The notes beneath the pieces were generated by a model. It was not told the DNA's origin. It did no database searches and worked only from the letters and a program-made list of their open reading frames with translations. Below, piece by piece: positions 9,138-18,468 of a stretch of 61,470 nucleotides of DNA. How positions within the stretch are numbered: position 1 is the stretch's first letter; each line of letters begins with the position of its first letter. The translations under genes and the position numbers were made by a program. The stretch spans positions 18,183-79,652 of the forward strand of contig NZ_BBXC01000029.1 of the NCBI RefSeq assembly GCF_001570525.1, written 5' to 3'. The DNA comes from Herbidospora sakaeratensis (GTDB lineage: Bacteria; Actinomycetota; Actinomycetes; Streptosporangiales; Streptosporangiaceae).

Positions 9138-10367
9138 ATGCCAGGTTCAGCGATCCTCGACAGCGACGTGCTCACCTTCCCGCCGGTGGAGCTGGCGCTC
9201 GACGACGAGCTCGCCGCTCAGGTGCGGGCGGTCCCCCTGGTGCGCGACGCGGCCCGCCTCGCCGTCTGGACCGGCACCCGCCCCGTCGCCGACGATCACA
9301 ACCTCCTGCCGGGCGACGCCGCGCAGGTCGTCCACGACCTCGGCCTGAAGGCCGACCGGCTGCGGCTGCTGTGGATCGTGGCGGTCAACGGCCGCCTCGT
9401 CGAGATCACCCCCGAGGGCGCCCGTCCGGGGCCCGGGGTTCGCGACACGATGGAGTTCTGGGACGGCGTCGTCATGGACGTGCTCGACCGGACCGACGAG
9501 CAGGGCCTGACCGGCTCGGCCGTCGTCGACGAGCACCTGACCGAGATCCTGGCGACGATGTACTCCGTGCGCGAGGGCATGGCGGTGCCGCTGCTGACGA
9601 CCGGCATCCTGCAGGCCCACGAGGTCGGCTGCGAGGCCGGGCTCCAGGAGCTGCGAAGGCTGCGCCTGGCACTGCCCGCCGAGCTCGCCGCCGCGATGGA
9701 GCTGCTGGCCTACTGCGGGCTGATCGAACCGGCGGGGGCCGACTCGGTGCGGCTCACCCCGATCGGCGTGTGGGCGGTCCGCCGCGACCTGCTGCGTGAG
9801 GGCCACGACGCCCCCTCGCTGAGCGAGATCGAGGGCCTGGCCCTGCTGACCGCCGGCGAGCTCGTCGACGCCCTGATCGCCGGCAAGGCGTCGGCCAGCG
9901 CGGCGAGCCTGTGGCTGGAGCGGCGGGCGCCCGAGGAGGCGGCCCGCGACCTCATCAAGATCGCCGCGACCGGCAACGCCGCCCAGCGCGGCACCGCCGG
10001 CACCGTCCTGGAGGAGCTCGGCCCCGAGGCCGCCCCGGCCGTGCGCGAGGCGCTCGACGAGCCGCTGATGTGGCGCTACGCCGCCGCCTGGCTGGGCGTG
10101 CGCGACTTCGACGCCCCGGCCCTCGGCGAGGCCGACGGCGCGTGGGTGGCCGTCGACACCCTGGCCGCCCTGCTCTACCTGGGCGCCCCGGCCAAGGGCG
10201 GCGACCTCGACGTGCTCGGCGACGACCTGCTCAGCCTGGTGCCCGTCATGGGCGCGGCCGACCACCCCGACGCTCTGGCCGTGCTCGAACTGCTCGGCAA
10301 GAACCACCCCGACGTCGTGGTCGCCAAGGCCGCCCGCAAGGCGGCGATGAAGACCCGGTCGCGCTGA
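9138..10367 (+). CDS. uncharacterised protein, shorter member of a tandem paralogue pair
   Basis: This 409-aa protein is homologous to the C-terminal ~375 residues of the gene just upstream and lacks that protein's N-terminal region and cysteine cluster. Shared landmarks are VRAVPLVRDA near residue 30, TGSAVVD near 130, HPDALAVLELLGKNHPD near the end, and the basic tail AKAARKAAMKTRSR. No catalytic motif, signal peptide or membrane segment is visible. The order suggests duplication followed by gain or loss of the N-terminal part. It lies before def-fmt-rsmB on the same strand, but a probable promoter for def separates them. Confidence 0.7.
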   Translation: MPGSAILDSDVLTFPPVELALDDELAAQVRAVPLVRDAARLAVWTGTRPVADDHNLLPGDAAQVVHDLGLKADRLRLLWIVAVNGRLVEITPEGARPGPGVRDTMEFWDGVVMDVLDRTDEQGLTGSAVVDEHLTEILATMYSVREGMAVPLLTTGILQAHEVGCEAGLQELRRLRLALPAELAAAMELLAYCGLIEPAGADSVRLTPIGVWAVRRDLLREGHDAPSLSEIEGLALLTAGELVDALIAGKASASAASLWLERRAPEEAARDLIKIAATGNAAQRGTAGTVLEELGPEAAPAVREALDEPLMWRYAAAWLGVRDFDAPALGEADGAWVAVDTLAALLYLGAPAKGGDLDVLGDDLLSLVPVMGAADHPDALAVLELLGKNHPDVVVAKAARKAAMKTRSR

Positions 10368-10412
10368 GAGCGCCCTTAAACTGGGCTGATCCCTAGTCCA
10401 AGGAGCCTTCTG

Positions 10413-10961
10413 GTGGCAGTTCAGCCGATCCGCCTGTTCGGCGACCCCGTGTTGCGCACTCCGGCGGAGCCGGTGAAGACCTTCGACAAGGAACTGCGCA
10501 AGCTGGTCAAAGACCTGACCGACACGATGATGGACGCCCCGGGCGCGGGCCTGGCCGCCCCGCAGATCGGCGTCGGGCTCCGCGTCTTCACCTACAACAT
10601 CGACGACGTGGTCGGCCACCTGGTGAACCCGGTCCTCGACCTGGGCGAGGAGTGCGACGAGGAGGGCGAGGAGGGCTGCCTGTCCTTCCCCGGCCTGGCC
10701 TTCCCGACCCCGCGCGCCATCCGCGCGGTCGCCAAGGGCTTCAACATGCACGGCGACCCGGTCACGATCGAGGGCACCGACCTGATGGCGCGCTGCCTGC
10801 AGCACGAGACCGACCACCTCGACGGCATCCTGTTCATCGACCGCATGGACCAACGGCAGCGCAAGGCCGCCATGAAGGCGGTCCGCGAGGCCGAGTGGAG
10901 CGGCCTGTCCGCCCCGGTCGTGCGGTTCTCGCCCCACGCCACCGGCGGGAGGGCCATCTAG
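10413..10961 (+). CDS. def: peptide deformylase
   Basis: Def removes the formyl group from the initiator methionine of new proteins, using a metal ion. All three family motifs are present: [19 protein letters not shown] with the metal-binding cysteine, and QHETDHLDG with the HExxH metal ligands and catalytic glutamate. At 182 aa it has normal length. It starts at GTG with AAGGAG at 10400-10405, and a TAAACT -10 element lies upstream at about 10377. Its stop overlaps the GTG of fmt by one base, which couples the two genes that remove and add formyl groups. Confidence 0.96.
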   Translation: MAVQPIRLFGDPVLRTPAEPVKTFDKELRKLVKDLTDTMMDAPGAGLAAPQIGVGLRVFTYNIDDVVGHLVNPVLDLGEECDEEGEEGCLSFPGLAFPTPRAIRAVAKGFNMHGDPVTIEGTDLMARCLQHETDHLDGILFIDRMDQRQRKAAMKAVREAEWSGLSAPVVRFSPHATGGRAI

Positions 10962-11887
10962 TGCGTCTCGTCTTCGCGGGCACCCCCGAGACCGCGCTCC
11001 CGTCGCTGCGGGCCCTGCTGGCCTCCCGCCACGAGGTGGCGGCCGTGGTGACCCGGCCCGACGCCCAGTCGGGGCGGGGCCGGCAGTTCCATCCCAGCCC
11101 GGTCGCCGAGCTCGCCGCCGAGGCGGGCGTCGAGGTGCTGAAGCCCGCGAAGGCCGGCGACCCGGCGTTCCTCGACCGGCTGCGCGAGATCGCGCCCGAC
11201 TGCTGCCCGGTGGTCGCCTACGGCGCGCTGCTGCCGCAGGCCGCGCTCGACATCCCGGCCCACGGCTGGGTCAACCTGCACTTCTCGCTGCTGCCGGCCT
11301 GGCGCGGCGCGGCCCCCGTCCAGCACTCCGTGCTGCACGGCGACGAGATCACCGGAGCGGCCACCTTCCGGATCGTCAAGGAGCTCGACGCCGGTCCGGT
11401 GTTCGGCGTGGTCACCGAGGAGATCCGGCCCTCCGACACGAGCGGCGAGCTGCTGGCGCGGCTGGCCGAGTCGGGCGCGGGCCTGCTGGCCGCCACGATC
11501 GACGGCATCGCCGACGGCTCCCTCGAAGCGCGTCCGCAGCCCGCCGAGGGCGTCAGCCTGGCGCCCAAGATCCAGGTCGACGACGCCCGGGTCGACTGGG
11601 CCGCCCCGGCCCTGCGCGTCGACCGGCTGATCCGGGCCTGCACGCCCAACCCCGGCGCCTGGACCGAGTTCCGGGGGCAGCGGCTGAAGCTGGGGAGAGT
11701 CGAAAAGGCTCCTGACGCCGAGAAGCTGGCGCCGGGCGAGATCCGCGTCCAGAAGAACCGCGTCTGGGTCGGCACGGCCAGTCACCCCGTGCTCCTCGGG
11801 GAGGTGCGGGCCGAGGGGAAGAAGCCCATGGCGGCGGGCGATTGGGCCCGCGGTGCCCGAATCGGGGAAGGCGACCACCTCAGCTGA
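10961..11887 (+). CDS. fmt: methionyl-tRNA formyltransferase
   Basis: Fmt formylates Met-tRNA(fMet) with 10-formyltetrahydrofolate before initiation. The catalytic domain shows [12 protein letters not shown] at the N-terminus and [15 protein letters not shown] with the active-site asparagine-histidine region, followed by the LDAGPVF aspartate motif. The C-terminal tRNA-binding domain is present ([13 protein letters not shown] and beyond). The protein is 308 aa. The GTG start gives [10 protein letters not shown], the standard family N-terminus, and overlaps the def stop by one base. The frame is open upstream, but those extra codons lie inside def and are not used. Confidence 0.95.
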   Translation: MRLVFAGTPETALPSLRALLASRHEVAAVVTRPDAQSGRGRQFHPSPVAELAAEAGVEVLKPAKAGDPAFLDRLREIAPDCCPVVAYGALLPQAALDIPAHGWVNLHFSLLPAWRGAAPVQHSVLHGDEITGAATFRIVKELDAGPVFGVVTEEIRPSDTSGELLARLAESGAGLLAATIDGIADGSLEARPQPAEGVSLAPKIQVDDARVDWAAPALRVDRLIRACTPNPGAWTEFRGQRLKLGRVEKAPDAEKLAPGEIRVQKNRVWVGTASHPVLLGEVRAEGKKPMAAGDWARGARIGEGDHLS

Positions 11888-11935
11888 GCTACCCTGAATG
11901 ATCGCTCGCCACCACCAACCAAAGGCAACCGCCAG

Positions 11936-13345
11936 ATGACGAACCGGGGCAACAACCCCTCAGGACGGGCCCGCTCCACCGGTCGGCGCGGCGGCCCTCC
12001 GAGGCCCCCCAAGCCCGTCCGTGACGAGGCGAGAAACGCGGCGTACGACCTGATGAGGGCCGTCGACGAGCGCGACGCCTACGCGAACCTGCTGCTGCCG
12101 CAGATGTTGCGGCAGCGTGACATCACCGGCCGCGACGCCGCCCTCGCGACCGAGCTGGCCTACGGCACCCTGCGGGGTCTGGGCACCTACGACGAGGTGA
12201 TCGCCGCCTGCAGCGACCGCCCGCCGGAGGAGATCGACCCGCCGCTCCTCGACGCCATGCGCCTGGGCGTCCACCAGCTGCTGCGCACCCGCATCCCGGC
12301 CCACGCCGCCGTCTCGGCCACGATCGACCTGGTCCGGCTGCGGGTCGGCCAGGGGCCGTCGCGGTTCGCCAACGCGATCCTGCGCAAGGTCAGCCAGCGT
12401 TCGCTCGACGAGTGGCTGAAGGCCGTCGCGCCGCCGGTCGAAGACGACCCGGTCGGCCACCTGGCGATCACCTACAGCCACCCGAAGTGGATCGTCACCG
12501 CCCTGCGCGACGCCGTCGGCGGGTCGATCGACGAGACCGCCAAGGCGCTTGAGGCCGACAACGAGCGGCCCCGGGTGGCCCTGGTGGCGCGGCCGGGCCG
12601 GGCCACGATCGACGAGCTCGTTGACGCCGGGGCCGAGCCCGCGCCCTACTCGCCCTACGGCGCCTACCTGGTCGACGGCGACCCCGGCCGGCTCAAGGCC
12701 GTCGGCGAGGCCCGCGCGGCGGTGCAAGACGAGGCGAGCCAGCTCGTCGCCCTCGCGCTGACCCGGGTGCCGCTCGACGACCGCGACGGCACCTGGCTCG
12801 ACATGTGCGCCGGCCCCGGCGGCAAGGCGGGCCTGCTCGACGCGGTGGCCGCGCAGACGGGCGCCCGGCTGCTCGCGGGCGACTCGCAGGAGCACCGGGC
12901 CCGGCTGGTCTGGCAGGCGACCAAGGAGGCCGCCGTCGTGGTGGCCGACGGCACCCGTCCGCCGTGGCGGGAGGGCGTGTTCGACCGGGTCATGCTCGAC
13001 GCGCCGTGCACCGGCCTGGGGGCGCTGCGCCGCCGTCCGGAGGCGCGGTGGCGGCGTGACCCGCGCGGCATCCCCGAGCTGACCGCGCTCCAGCGGGCGC
13101 TGCTCAGGGAGGCGCTGCGGGCGGTGCGTCCCGGCGGCGTGGTCGCCTACGTGACCTGCTCGCCCCACATCGCCGAGACCCGCGCCGTCGTCGGCGACAT
13201 GGGCGACCTGGCCGAGACCCTCGACGCCCGCGCCTACCTGCCCGAGGTCCCGGGGCTCGGCGACGGCCCCTACGTCCAGTTCTGGCCGCACCGCCACGGC
13301 ACCGACGCGATGTTCCTGGCGCTGCTCAGACGTCGCGCCGCCTGA
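11936..13345 (+). CDS. rsmB: 16S rRNA (cytosine-5) methyltransferase RsmB
   Basis: RsmB methylates C967 of 16S rRNA with S-adenosylmethionine. The N-terminal NusB-like RNA-binding domain covers about residues 30-170 (DEARNAAYDLMRAV, TELAYGTLRG, FANAILRKV). The Rossmann methyltransferase domain follows with SAM-binding LDMCAGPGGKAG. The two cysteines of the mechanism are in DAPCTGLGALRR and YVTCSP. Length is 469 aa. A TACCCT element about 45 nt upstream may be its -10. It converges on the ABC permease gene, the two coding regions overlapping by 20 bp at their 3' ends. Confidence 0.94.
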   Translation: MTNRGNNPSGRARSTGRRGGPPRPPKPVRDEARNAAYDLMRAVDERDAYANLLLPQMLRQRDITGRDAALATELAYGTLRGLGTYDEVIAACSDRPPEEIDPPLLDAMRLGVHQLLRTRIPAHAAVSATIDLVRLRVGQGPSRFANAILRKVSQRSLDEWLKAVAPPVEDDPVGHLAITYSHPKWIVTALRDAVGGSIDETAKALEADNERPRVALVARPGRATIDELVDAGAEPAPYSPYGAYLVDGDPGRLKAVGEARAAVQDEASQLVALALTRVPLDDRDGTWLDMCAGPGGKAGLLDAVAAQTGARLLAGDSQEHRARLVWQATKEAAVVVADGTRPPWREGVFDRVMLDAPCTGLGALRRRPEARWRRDPRGIPELTALQRALLREALRAVRPGGVVAYVTCSPHIAETRAVVGDMGDLAETLDARAYLPEVPGLGDGPYVQFWPHRHGTDAMFLALLRRRAA

Positions 13346-14114
13346 ACAGGACGAACGCGACCACGAGCACCAGGGCCGTGTAGCCCGCGAAGACGCCGAA
13401 CCCCTGCCACGGCGGCAGGGTGACCGGCGTCTCGCGGGTGGTCAGAATGGCGCTCCCGGCGGCCGGGGGCAGGAACTTCTGCACGGTGCGCCCCCAGTCC
13501 TCCGGCAGGAACACCCCGAAGATCGGCGCGACGAACAGCACCCCGAGCACCGACGTGATCGCCCCGGCGGTGTGCCGCACGATCGCCCCCGCGCCGAGCG
13601 AGATCAGCGCGATCAGCGTGAGGTAGAGCCCGCCGCCGGTGACCGCCCGCAGCACCTCGGGGTCGCCGATCCCGGCCCCGAGCCGCCGCATCGAGAAGAC
13701 CGCCTGCGAGGCGAAGAACGCCGCGAACGACGAGATCAGCCCCACGGCCAGCGCGACCGCGGCCAGCACCACGGCCTTGGCGGCCAGCAGCCGCGACCGG
13801 CGCGGCACGGCCGACAACGAGGTCCGCACGAGGCCCGAGGAGAACTCGGTCGACACCACCAGCACCCCGAGCACGCCCAGGGTGATCACCCCGAAGTTCA
13901 GCCCGGCCAGCCCGTAGGCGACCGGGTCGAAGGCCAGCCGGGCCCGGAAGCCGAGCCGGTCGTACGACAGCGTGTACGCCAGCGTCAGCAGCGACGAGAG
14001 CCCCACGGTCACCACGACGGTGGCGAACATGCTCCACCACGTCGACCGCACGGTCCAGATCTTGATCCACTCCCCGGCCACGGCTCCCGCGAAGCCGGCC
14101 CGCCGGAGGGTCAT
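13326..14114 (-). CDS. ABC-2 type transporter permease
   Basis: This 262-aa integral membrane protein has about six hydrophobic segments, including SMFATVVVTVGLSSLLTLAY near the N-terminus and ALVLVVAFVLF at the C-terminus. An amphipathic start (VAGEWIKIWTVRSTWW) is typical of ABC-2 permeases. It pairs with the ATPase gene upstream, whose stop overlaps its start as ATGA, so the two are co-translated. Likely roles are efflux of a drug, lantibiotic or lipid; the substrate cannot be read from the sequence. Confidence 0.85.
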   Translation of the reverse strand: MTLRRAGFAGAVAGEWIKIWTVRSTWWSMFATVVVTVGLSSLLTLAYTLSYDRLGFRARLAFDPVAYGLAGLNFGVITLGVLGVLVVSTEFSSGLVRTSLSAVPRRSRLLAAKAVVLAAVALAVGLISSFAAFFASQAVFSMRRLGAGIGDPEVLRAVTGGGLYLTLIALISLGAGAIVRHTAGAITSVLGVLFVAPIFGVFLPEDWGRTVQKFLPPAAGSAILTTRETPVTLPPWQGFGVFAGYTALVLVVAFVLFRRRDV

Positions 14115-15007
14115 CCACCGCCCCCGTGATACTCGACGCTGTCGGCGGTCAGGCGCATGAACGCCTCCTCCAGCGACGGGTGGACGGGTGACAACTCGTG
14201 CACCCGGATCCCGTTCCGGTAGGCGAGGTCGCCGACGTCGGCGGGCGTCACCCCGTACACGAGCAGGGCGTCGTCGGCGGGACGGGCCCGCCAGTCCTCG
14301 GCGGCGACGGCCCGGACGAGGGCCGCCAGGTCGGGGGAGCGCACCCGCACGTGGCTGGCGGGGATGAAGTCGGCCATCGGGGTGTCGGCCAGGATCCGGC
14401 CCCGGCCGATCACGATCAGGTGCCCGGCGGTCAGCGCCATCTCCGCCATCAGGTGGCTGGAGACGAACACGGTCCGGCCCTCGGCGGCCAGCGACTGCAT
14501 CAGCCGCCGGATCCACAGGATGCCCTCGGGGTCGAGCCCGTTGACCGGCTCGTCGAACATCAGGATCGCGGGGTCGCCGAGCAGGGCGGCGGCGATGCCG
14601 AGCCGCTGGCCCATGCCGAGCGAGTAGCTCTTGGCGCGTTTCCCGGCGACGTCGTGCAGGCCGACGATGTCGAGCACCTCGCGCACCCGGCGTTTGGGGA
14701 TGCCGTTGGTGCGGGCCAGGAAGCGCAGGTGGTCGTGGGCCGACCGGCCGCCGTGCCACGCCTTGGCCTCCAGCAGGGCGCCGACCTCGCGCAGCGGCAC
14801 GGGCAGGTCGCGGTAGCGGCGGCCGTTGACGGTGACCGAGCCGGCGGTGGCCCGGTCGAGGTCGAGGATCAGCCGCATCGCGGTCGACTTGCCCGCGCCG
14901 TTCGGGCCGAGGAAACCCGTCACCACACCCGGCCGGACCGTGAAGTCGGCGTGATCGAGGGCGGTCCTCCCGCCGTAGACCTTGGTCAGGCCGGCTGCGC
15001 TGATCAT
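14111..15007 (-). CDS. ABC transporter ATP-binding protein (CcmA/DrrA type)
   Basis: This 298-aa protein couples ATP hydrolysis to export by the permease encoded next to it. It has Walker A (GPNGAGKST), the signature [14 protein letters not shown] (SLGMGQ in place of the usual LSGGQ), and Walker B with the catalytic glutamate ([15 protein letters not shown]). The C-terminal ~80 residues form the extension seen in drug and antibiotic exporters of the ABC-2 group. The ATG start is preceded 6 nt upstream by TAGCCT, so the operon probably makes a leaderless mRNA. It diverges from rpe. Confidence 0.9.
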   Translation of the reverse strand: MISAAGLTKVYGGRTALDHADFTVRPGVVTGFLGPNGAGKSTAMRLILDLDRATAGSVTVNGRRYRDLPVPLREVGALLEAKAWHGGRSAHDHLRFLARTNGIPKRRVREVLDIVGLHDVAGKRAKSYSLGMGQRLGIAAALLGDPAILMFDEPVNGLDPEGILWIRRLMQSLAAEGRTVFVSSHLMAEMALTAGHLIVIGRGRILADTPMADFIPASHVRVRSPDLAALVRAVAAEDWRARPADDALLVYGVTPADVGDLAYRNGIRVHELSPVHPSLEEAFMRLTADSVEYHGGGG

Positions 15008-15013
15008 GGTTCG

Positions 15014-15019
15014 AGGCTA
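15014..15019 (-). promoter_or_regulatory. -10 hexamer for the ABC transporter operon
   Basis: On the reverse strand TAGCCT lies exactly 6 nt before the ATG at 15007. No Shine-Dalgarno is present. Confidence 0.45.
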
Positions 15020-15068
15020 GTTTGCGCAGATCATCCACAGGTTCATGAGGGGACAAAACCTTGCCGCG

Positions 15069-15074
15069 TAGACT
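15069..15074 (+). promoter_or_regulatory. -10 hexamer for rpe
   Basis: TAGACT lies 8 nt before the ATG at 15083, so the 5' leader would be absent or nearly so. Confidence 0.4.
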
Positions 15075-15082
15075 GCGGCGTC

Positions 15083-15742
15083 ATGGCCGTACAGATCTCG
15101 CCCAGCATCTTGTCCGCTGATTTCGCCCGACTGGCCGACGAGGCCGCCCGGGTCGCCGGGGTGGCCGACTGGCTCCACGTCGACGTGATGGACAACCACT
15201 TCGTGCCCAATCTGACGCTCGGCCTGCCCGTGGTGGAGGCGCTGCTGAAGTCGGTCTCGACCCCGGTCGACTGCCACCTCATGATCGAAGACCCCGACCG
15301 CTGGGCCGTCGGCTACGCCGAGGCGGGCGCCCGGAGCGTGACCATCCACGCCGAGGCGGCCAAGGCCCCGGTGCGCACCCTGCGGGCGATCCGCAAGGAG
15401 GGCGCGCGGGCCGGGTTCGCGCTCAACCCGGCGACGGCCGTCGACGCCTACGAGGACCTGCTGCCCGAGATCGACATGCTGCTGCTGATGACCGTCGAGC
15501 CGGGGTTCGGCGGGCAGTCGTTCATCGACGGGGTGCTGCCGAAGATCCGCCGGGCCCGCCAGCTGGTCTCCAAGCACGGCCTGGAGGTCTGGATCCAGGT
15601 CGACGGCGGGGTGGCCGACGAGACGATCGAGCGCTGCGCCGAGGCGGGCGCCGACGTCTTCGTGGCCGGGAACGCCGTCTACGGCCGCGACGACCCCGCC
15701 GCGGCGGTGCAGGCCCTTCGTGCGCTCGCCGAGGGGGCGTAG
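15083..15742 (+). CDS. rpe: ribulose-phosphate 3-epimerase
   Basis: Rpe interconverts ribulose 5-phosphate and xylulose 5-phosphate in the pentose phosphate pathway, which also feeds the riboflavin genes nearby through ribulose 5-phosphate. The TIM barrel motifs are in order: [19 protein letters not shown] (metal and catalytic Asp), [19 protein letters not shown], and QVDGGV with the second catalytic Asp. Length is 219 aa. The ATG is supported by the standard N-terminus ([14 protein letters not shown]). An open frame runs further upstream but crosses the divergent ABC gene. Confidence 0.96.
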   Translation: MAVQISPSILSADFARLADEAARVAGVADWLHVDVMDNHFVPNLTLGLPVVEALLKSVSTPVDCHLMIEDPDRWAVGYAEAGARSVTIHAEAAKAPVRTLRAIRKEGARAGFALNPATAVDAYEDLLPEIDMLLLMTVEPGFGGQSFIDGVLPKIRRARQLVSKHGLEVWIQVDGGVADETIERCAEAGADVFVAGNAVYGRDDPAAAVQALRALAEGA

Positions 15743-15745
15743 CGT
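15740..15745 (+). promoter_or_regulatory. -10 hexamer before the MpaB-like gene
   Basis: TAGCGT begins on the last codon of rpe and lies 6 nt before the ATG at 15752. Confidence 0.3.
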
Positions 15746-15751
15746 GAGGTC

Positions 15752-16531
15752 ATGAACCAAGACGGGCTGTTCGGTCCCGGTTCGGTCACCTGGCGGGTGA
15801 TGGCGGAGCCGGTCCTGTTCGTCGGCGGCTTCCGGGCCCTGCTGATGCAGGGCCTGCACCCCCGGGCGATGCGCGGGGTGATCCAGAACTCGGCCCTGTT
15901 CGATCCCTCCGAGGCGTGGGCGCGGTTCCTGCGCACCACCGAGTTCGTCCGGGTGCGCACCTACGGCAGCGCCGAGGAGGTCGACAAGGCGGCCAAGCGG
16001 GTCCGTAAGATCCACGCGACCCTGACCGCCTACGACCCCGACGTCGGCGACCGCTACCACCTCGACGAGCCCGACGCGCTGCGCTGGGTGCACGTCGGGG
16101 AGGTCGACTCCTACCTGTCCACGGCCCGCCGCGCCGGGGTGCCCCTGACCGACGACGAGGCCGATCAGTTCGTGTACGAATGGCGCCGCGCCGCCGAGGT
16201 CGTCGGCCTGTCACCCGGCGACGTGCCCCATTCGGTGGGCGAGATGCGCGACTACATCGACGCCGAACGGCCGAAGTTGCGGTTCGTGCCCGAGGCGCCC
16301 CACCCGCTGCTGATGTCGCTCAACCCGCCGCTGCCGGCCCGGCTCACCCTGATCAAGCCGATCTTCCCGTGGATCACCGCCGTGGCCTTCGCCAGCCTGC
16401 CCCGGTGGGCCAGACGCCTCTACGGCCTGCCTGCCACCCCGTTCGGCGACGTGTGGGCGACGATGACGCTGCGCACCGTCCGGACCGGCCTGAACGCCGT
16501 GCCGAGGGCACTGCGACCGGCGCCACATTGA
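15752..16531 (+). CDS. oxygenase MpaB family protein (DUF2236)
   Basis: The 259-aa protein matches the DUF2236/MpaB family, which includes heme-dependent rubber oxygenase (Lcp) and the fungal mycophenolate enzyme MpaB. Recognisable parts are the opening GPGSVTWRVMAEPVLFVGG, then LMQGLHPRAMRGV with the family histidine, and an arginine/threonine-rich helix (RFLRTTEFVRVRTYG). The C-terminal region is hydrophobic (LIKPIFPWITAVAFASLP), which suggests membrane association. It follows rpe by 9 nt. The physiological substrate is unknown; rubber degradation is not implied. Confidence 0.8.
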   Translation: MNQDGLFGPGSVTWRVMAEPVLFVGGFRALLMQGLHPRAMRGVIQNSALFDPSEAWARFLRTTEFVRVRTYGSAEEVDKAAKRVRKIHATLTAYDPDVGDRYHLDEPDALRWVHVGEVDSYLSTARRAGVPLTDDEADQFVYEWRRAAEVVGLSPGDVPHSVGEMRDYIDAERPKLRFVPEAPHPLLMSLNPPLPARLTLIKPIFPWITAVAFASLPRWARRLYGLPATPFGDVWATMTLRTVRTGLNAVPRALRPAPH

Positions 16532-16608
16532 CGCCGCCCGGAACCGTCGTGGCAGACTGGGAATAACTTGCGTAGGCAACAGCCTTGACGCACATCGAAG
16601 AACACAAT

Positions 16609-16735
16609 GCGTGCTCCGGGGTCGGTGAAAGTCCGAACCGGCGGTGACAGTCCGCGACCCGGCCGAATCCATCGGCCGGTTGACCTGGTGGAATTCCAGG
16701 ACCGACGGTGAAAGTCCGGATGGGAGGCAGCACGC
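16609..16735 (+). promoter_or_regulatory. FMN riboswitch (RFN element)
   Basis: The P1 stem is formed by GCGTGCT (16609-16615) and AGCACGC (16729-16735). Inside are the conserved RFN core blocks GTCGGTGAAAGTCCG, GGCGGTGACAGTCCGCGACC, the GACCTGGTGGAATTCCAGG arm, and CCGACGGTGAAAGTCCGGAT followed by GGGAGGCAG. It lies 87 nt before the ribD start. FMN binding should lower expression of the operon that follows. Confidence 0.97.
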
Positions 16736-16745
16736 GGCGGGCGAG

Positions 16746-16760
16746 GCCCCCTATTGGGGC
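16746..16760 (+). promoter_or_regulatory. hairpin in the riboswitch expression platform
   Basis: GCCCC, loop CTATT, GGGGC forms a perfect 5-bp stem 10 nt after the aptamer. There is no T-tract, so control of translation or Rho access is more likely than intrinsic termination. Confidence 0.4.
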
Positions 16761-16822
16761 GCGTCCGTCCTTGGGCGCTTCCATGCCCATGCCCCGGAGC
16801 CCTGATGCAGGGAAGGACCGGG

Positions 16823-17878
16823 GTGGACGACCACTTCATGCGCCGGGCGATCGACCTCGCCGCGCGCGGGCTGGGCACGACGAGCCCGAATCCGGTGGTC
16901 GGGTGTGTGATCACTTCGGCCGGGGGATCCGTCGTCGGCGAGGGCTTCCACGCCGCGGCCGGCGGGCCGCACGCCGAGGTCTGGGCCCTGCGCGAGGCCG
17001 GTGAGCTGGCCCGGGGCGGCACCGCCTACGTCACCCTCGAACCCTGCGACCACCACGGCCGGACCGGCCCCTGCTCCGAGGCGCTACTGAAGGCCGGCGT
17101 CGCGCGGGTCGTCGTCGCGGTGCCCGACCCCAACCCCGTCGCGGCCGGCGGCCTGGAGAGGCTGCGCCGCGAGGGGGTCGCCGTCGAAAGCGGGCTCCTG
17201 CGGGCCGAGGCGGAGCGGGGGAACGCCCACTGGCTGACGTACACGCGGCTGAGGCGGCCGTTCGTCACGTGGAAGTTCGCCGCGACCCTCGACGGCCGGT
17301 CGGCCGCCGCCGACGGCACCAGCCAGTGGATCACCTCGCCGGAGGCCCGCGCCGACGTGCACCGCCTGCGCGGGCAGCATGACGCGATCATGGCCGGGAT
17401 CGGCACCGTGCTGGCCGACGACCCCCACCTGACGGTCCGGCCCGGCCCCGCGACACCCCTGCGGGTCGTCGTCGACAGCGAGGGCCTCACGCCCCCGCAC
17501 GCGAGGGTGCTCGACGACGCCGCGCCCACCCTGCTCGCCGTCGGGGCCGACCTGCCCGCCGAGCACGCCGTGCGCGTCCCGCGCGGCCCGCGCGGCCTCG
17601 ACCTCGCCGCCCTGCTGACCGAACTCCACCGGCGTCAGATCGTCAGCGTCTTCCTCGAAGGCGGCCCCACCCTCGCCGGGAGCTTCCTGCGCGCCGGTCT
17701 GGTCGACCGGGTCGTCGCCTACCTGGCGCCCGCCTTCCTCGGCTCGGGGCGCGCCGCCCTGGGCGACGCCGGGGTGACGGGCGTCGGCGGCATCCACCGC
17801 TGGGAGTTCGAAGACGTCGTCCCCATTGGACCGGACCTGCGCGTGACCGCGCGGCCGGCGCCCCCGAAGGAGAACTGA
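16823..17878 (+). CDS. ribD: bifunctional diaminohydroxyphosphoribosylaminopyrimidine deaminase / reductase
   Basis: RibD carries out the deamination and NADPH-dependent side-chain reduction that follow GTP cyclohydrolase II in riboflavin synthesis. The deaminase domain (residues 1-~145) has TSPNPVVGCV, HAEVWAL and PCDHHGRTGPC, giving the His-Cys-Cys zinc site and catalytic Glu. The reductase domain has FVTWKFAATLDGR and VFLEGGPTLAGSFL. Earlier in-frame starts exist at 16754 and 16805, but GGAAGGA at 16811-16817 favours the GTG at 16823, giving 351 aa. It is the first gene after the FMN riboswitch. Confidence 0.95.
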   Translation: MDDHFMRRAIDLAARGLGTTSPNPVVGCVITSAGGSVVGEGFHAAAGGPHAEVWALREAGELARGGTAYVTLEPCDHHGRTGPCSEALLKAGVARVVVAVPDPNPVAAGGLERLRREGVAVESGLLRAEAERGNAHWLTYTRLRRPFVTWKFAATLDGRSAAADGTSQWITSPEARADVHRLRGQHDAIMAGIGTVLADDPHLTVRPGPATPLRVVVDSEGLTPPHARVLDDAAPTLLAVGADLPAEHAVRVPRGPRGLDLAALLTELHRRQIVSVFLEGGPTLAGSFLRAGLVDRVVAYLAPAFLGSGRAALGDAGVTGVGGIHRWEFEDVVPIGPDLRVTARPAPPKEN

Positions 17879-17880
17879 GC

Positions 17881-18468
17881 ATGTTCACCGGAATCGTCGA
17901 GGAACTCGGCCAGGTCGTCGCCGTCGACCCCCTCCCGCAGGCGGCCCGGCTGGCCTTCCGCGGCGCCCTCGTGACCCAGGACGCCAAGCACGGCGACTCG
18001 ATCGCCGTGAACGGGGTCTGCCTGACCGTCGTCGCGGTCGAGGGCGACGTCTTCACCGTGGACGTCATGAAGGAGACCCTCGACCGGAGCAGCCTCGGCG
18101 CCCTGGAGTCGGGTTCCCCCGTGAACCTGGAACGCGCGGTCAGGGCCGACCAGCGGCTCGGCGGCCACATCGTGCAGGGCCACGTCGACGGGACCGGCGT
18201 CATCGTGCGGCGCGAGCCCGACGAGCACTGGGAGGTCGTCACGATCTCGCTGCCCGCCGACCTGGCCCGCTACGTGGTGCACAAGGGCTCGATCACCGTC
18301 GACGGCGTGTCGCTCACCGTCGCGTCGGTGTCCGCCGAGGAGTTCACGGTCAGCCTGATCCCGACCACCCTGGCGCTGACCACCCTCGGCTCGAAGGTCG
18401 CCGGCGACCCGGTGAACCTGGAGGCCGACGTCATCGCCAAGTACGTCGAGAAGCTGGTGGTGAGGTGA
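17881..18468 (+). CDS. ribE: riboflavin synthase alpha chain
   Basis: This enzyme dismutates two lumazine molecules into riboflavin and the pyrimidinedione. The two tandem lumazine-binding repeats are evident: [10 protein letters not shown] with [10 protein letters not shown] and [12 protein letters not shown] in the first, and [12 protein letters not shown] in the second. Length is 195 aa. The ATG comes 2 nt after the ribD stop, and AAGGAG inside the end of ribD supplies its ribosome binding site. Its stop overlaps the next gene. Confidence 0.96.
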   Translation: MFTGIVEELGQVVAVDPLPQAARLAFRGALVTQDAKHGDSIAVNGVCLTVVAVEGDVFTVDVMKETLDRSSLGALESGSPVNLERAVRADQRLGGHIVQGHVDGTGVIVRREPDEHWEVVTISLPADLARYVVHKGSITVDGVSLTVASVSAEEFTVSLIPTTLALTTLGSKVAGDPVNLEADVIAKYVEKLVVR

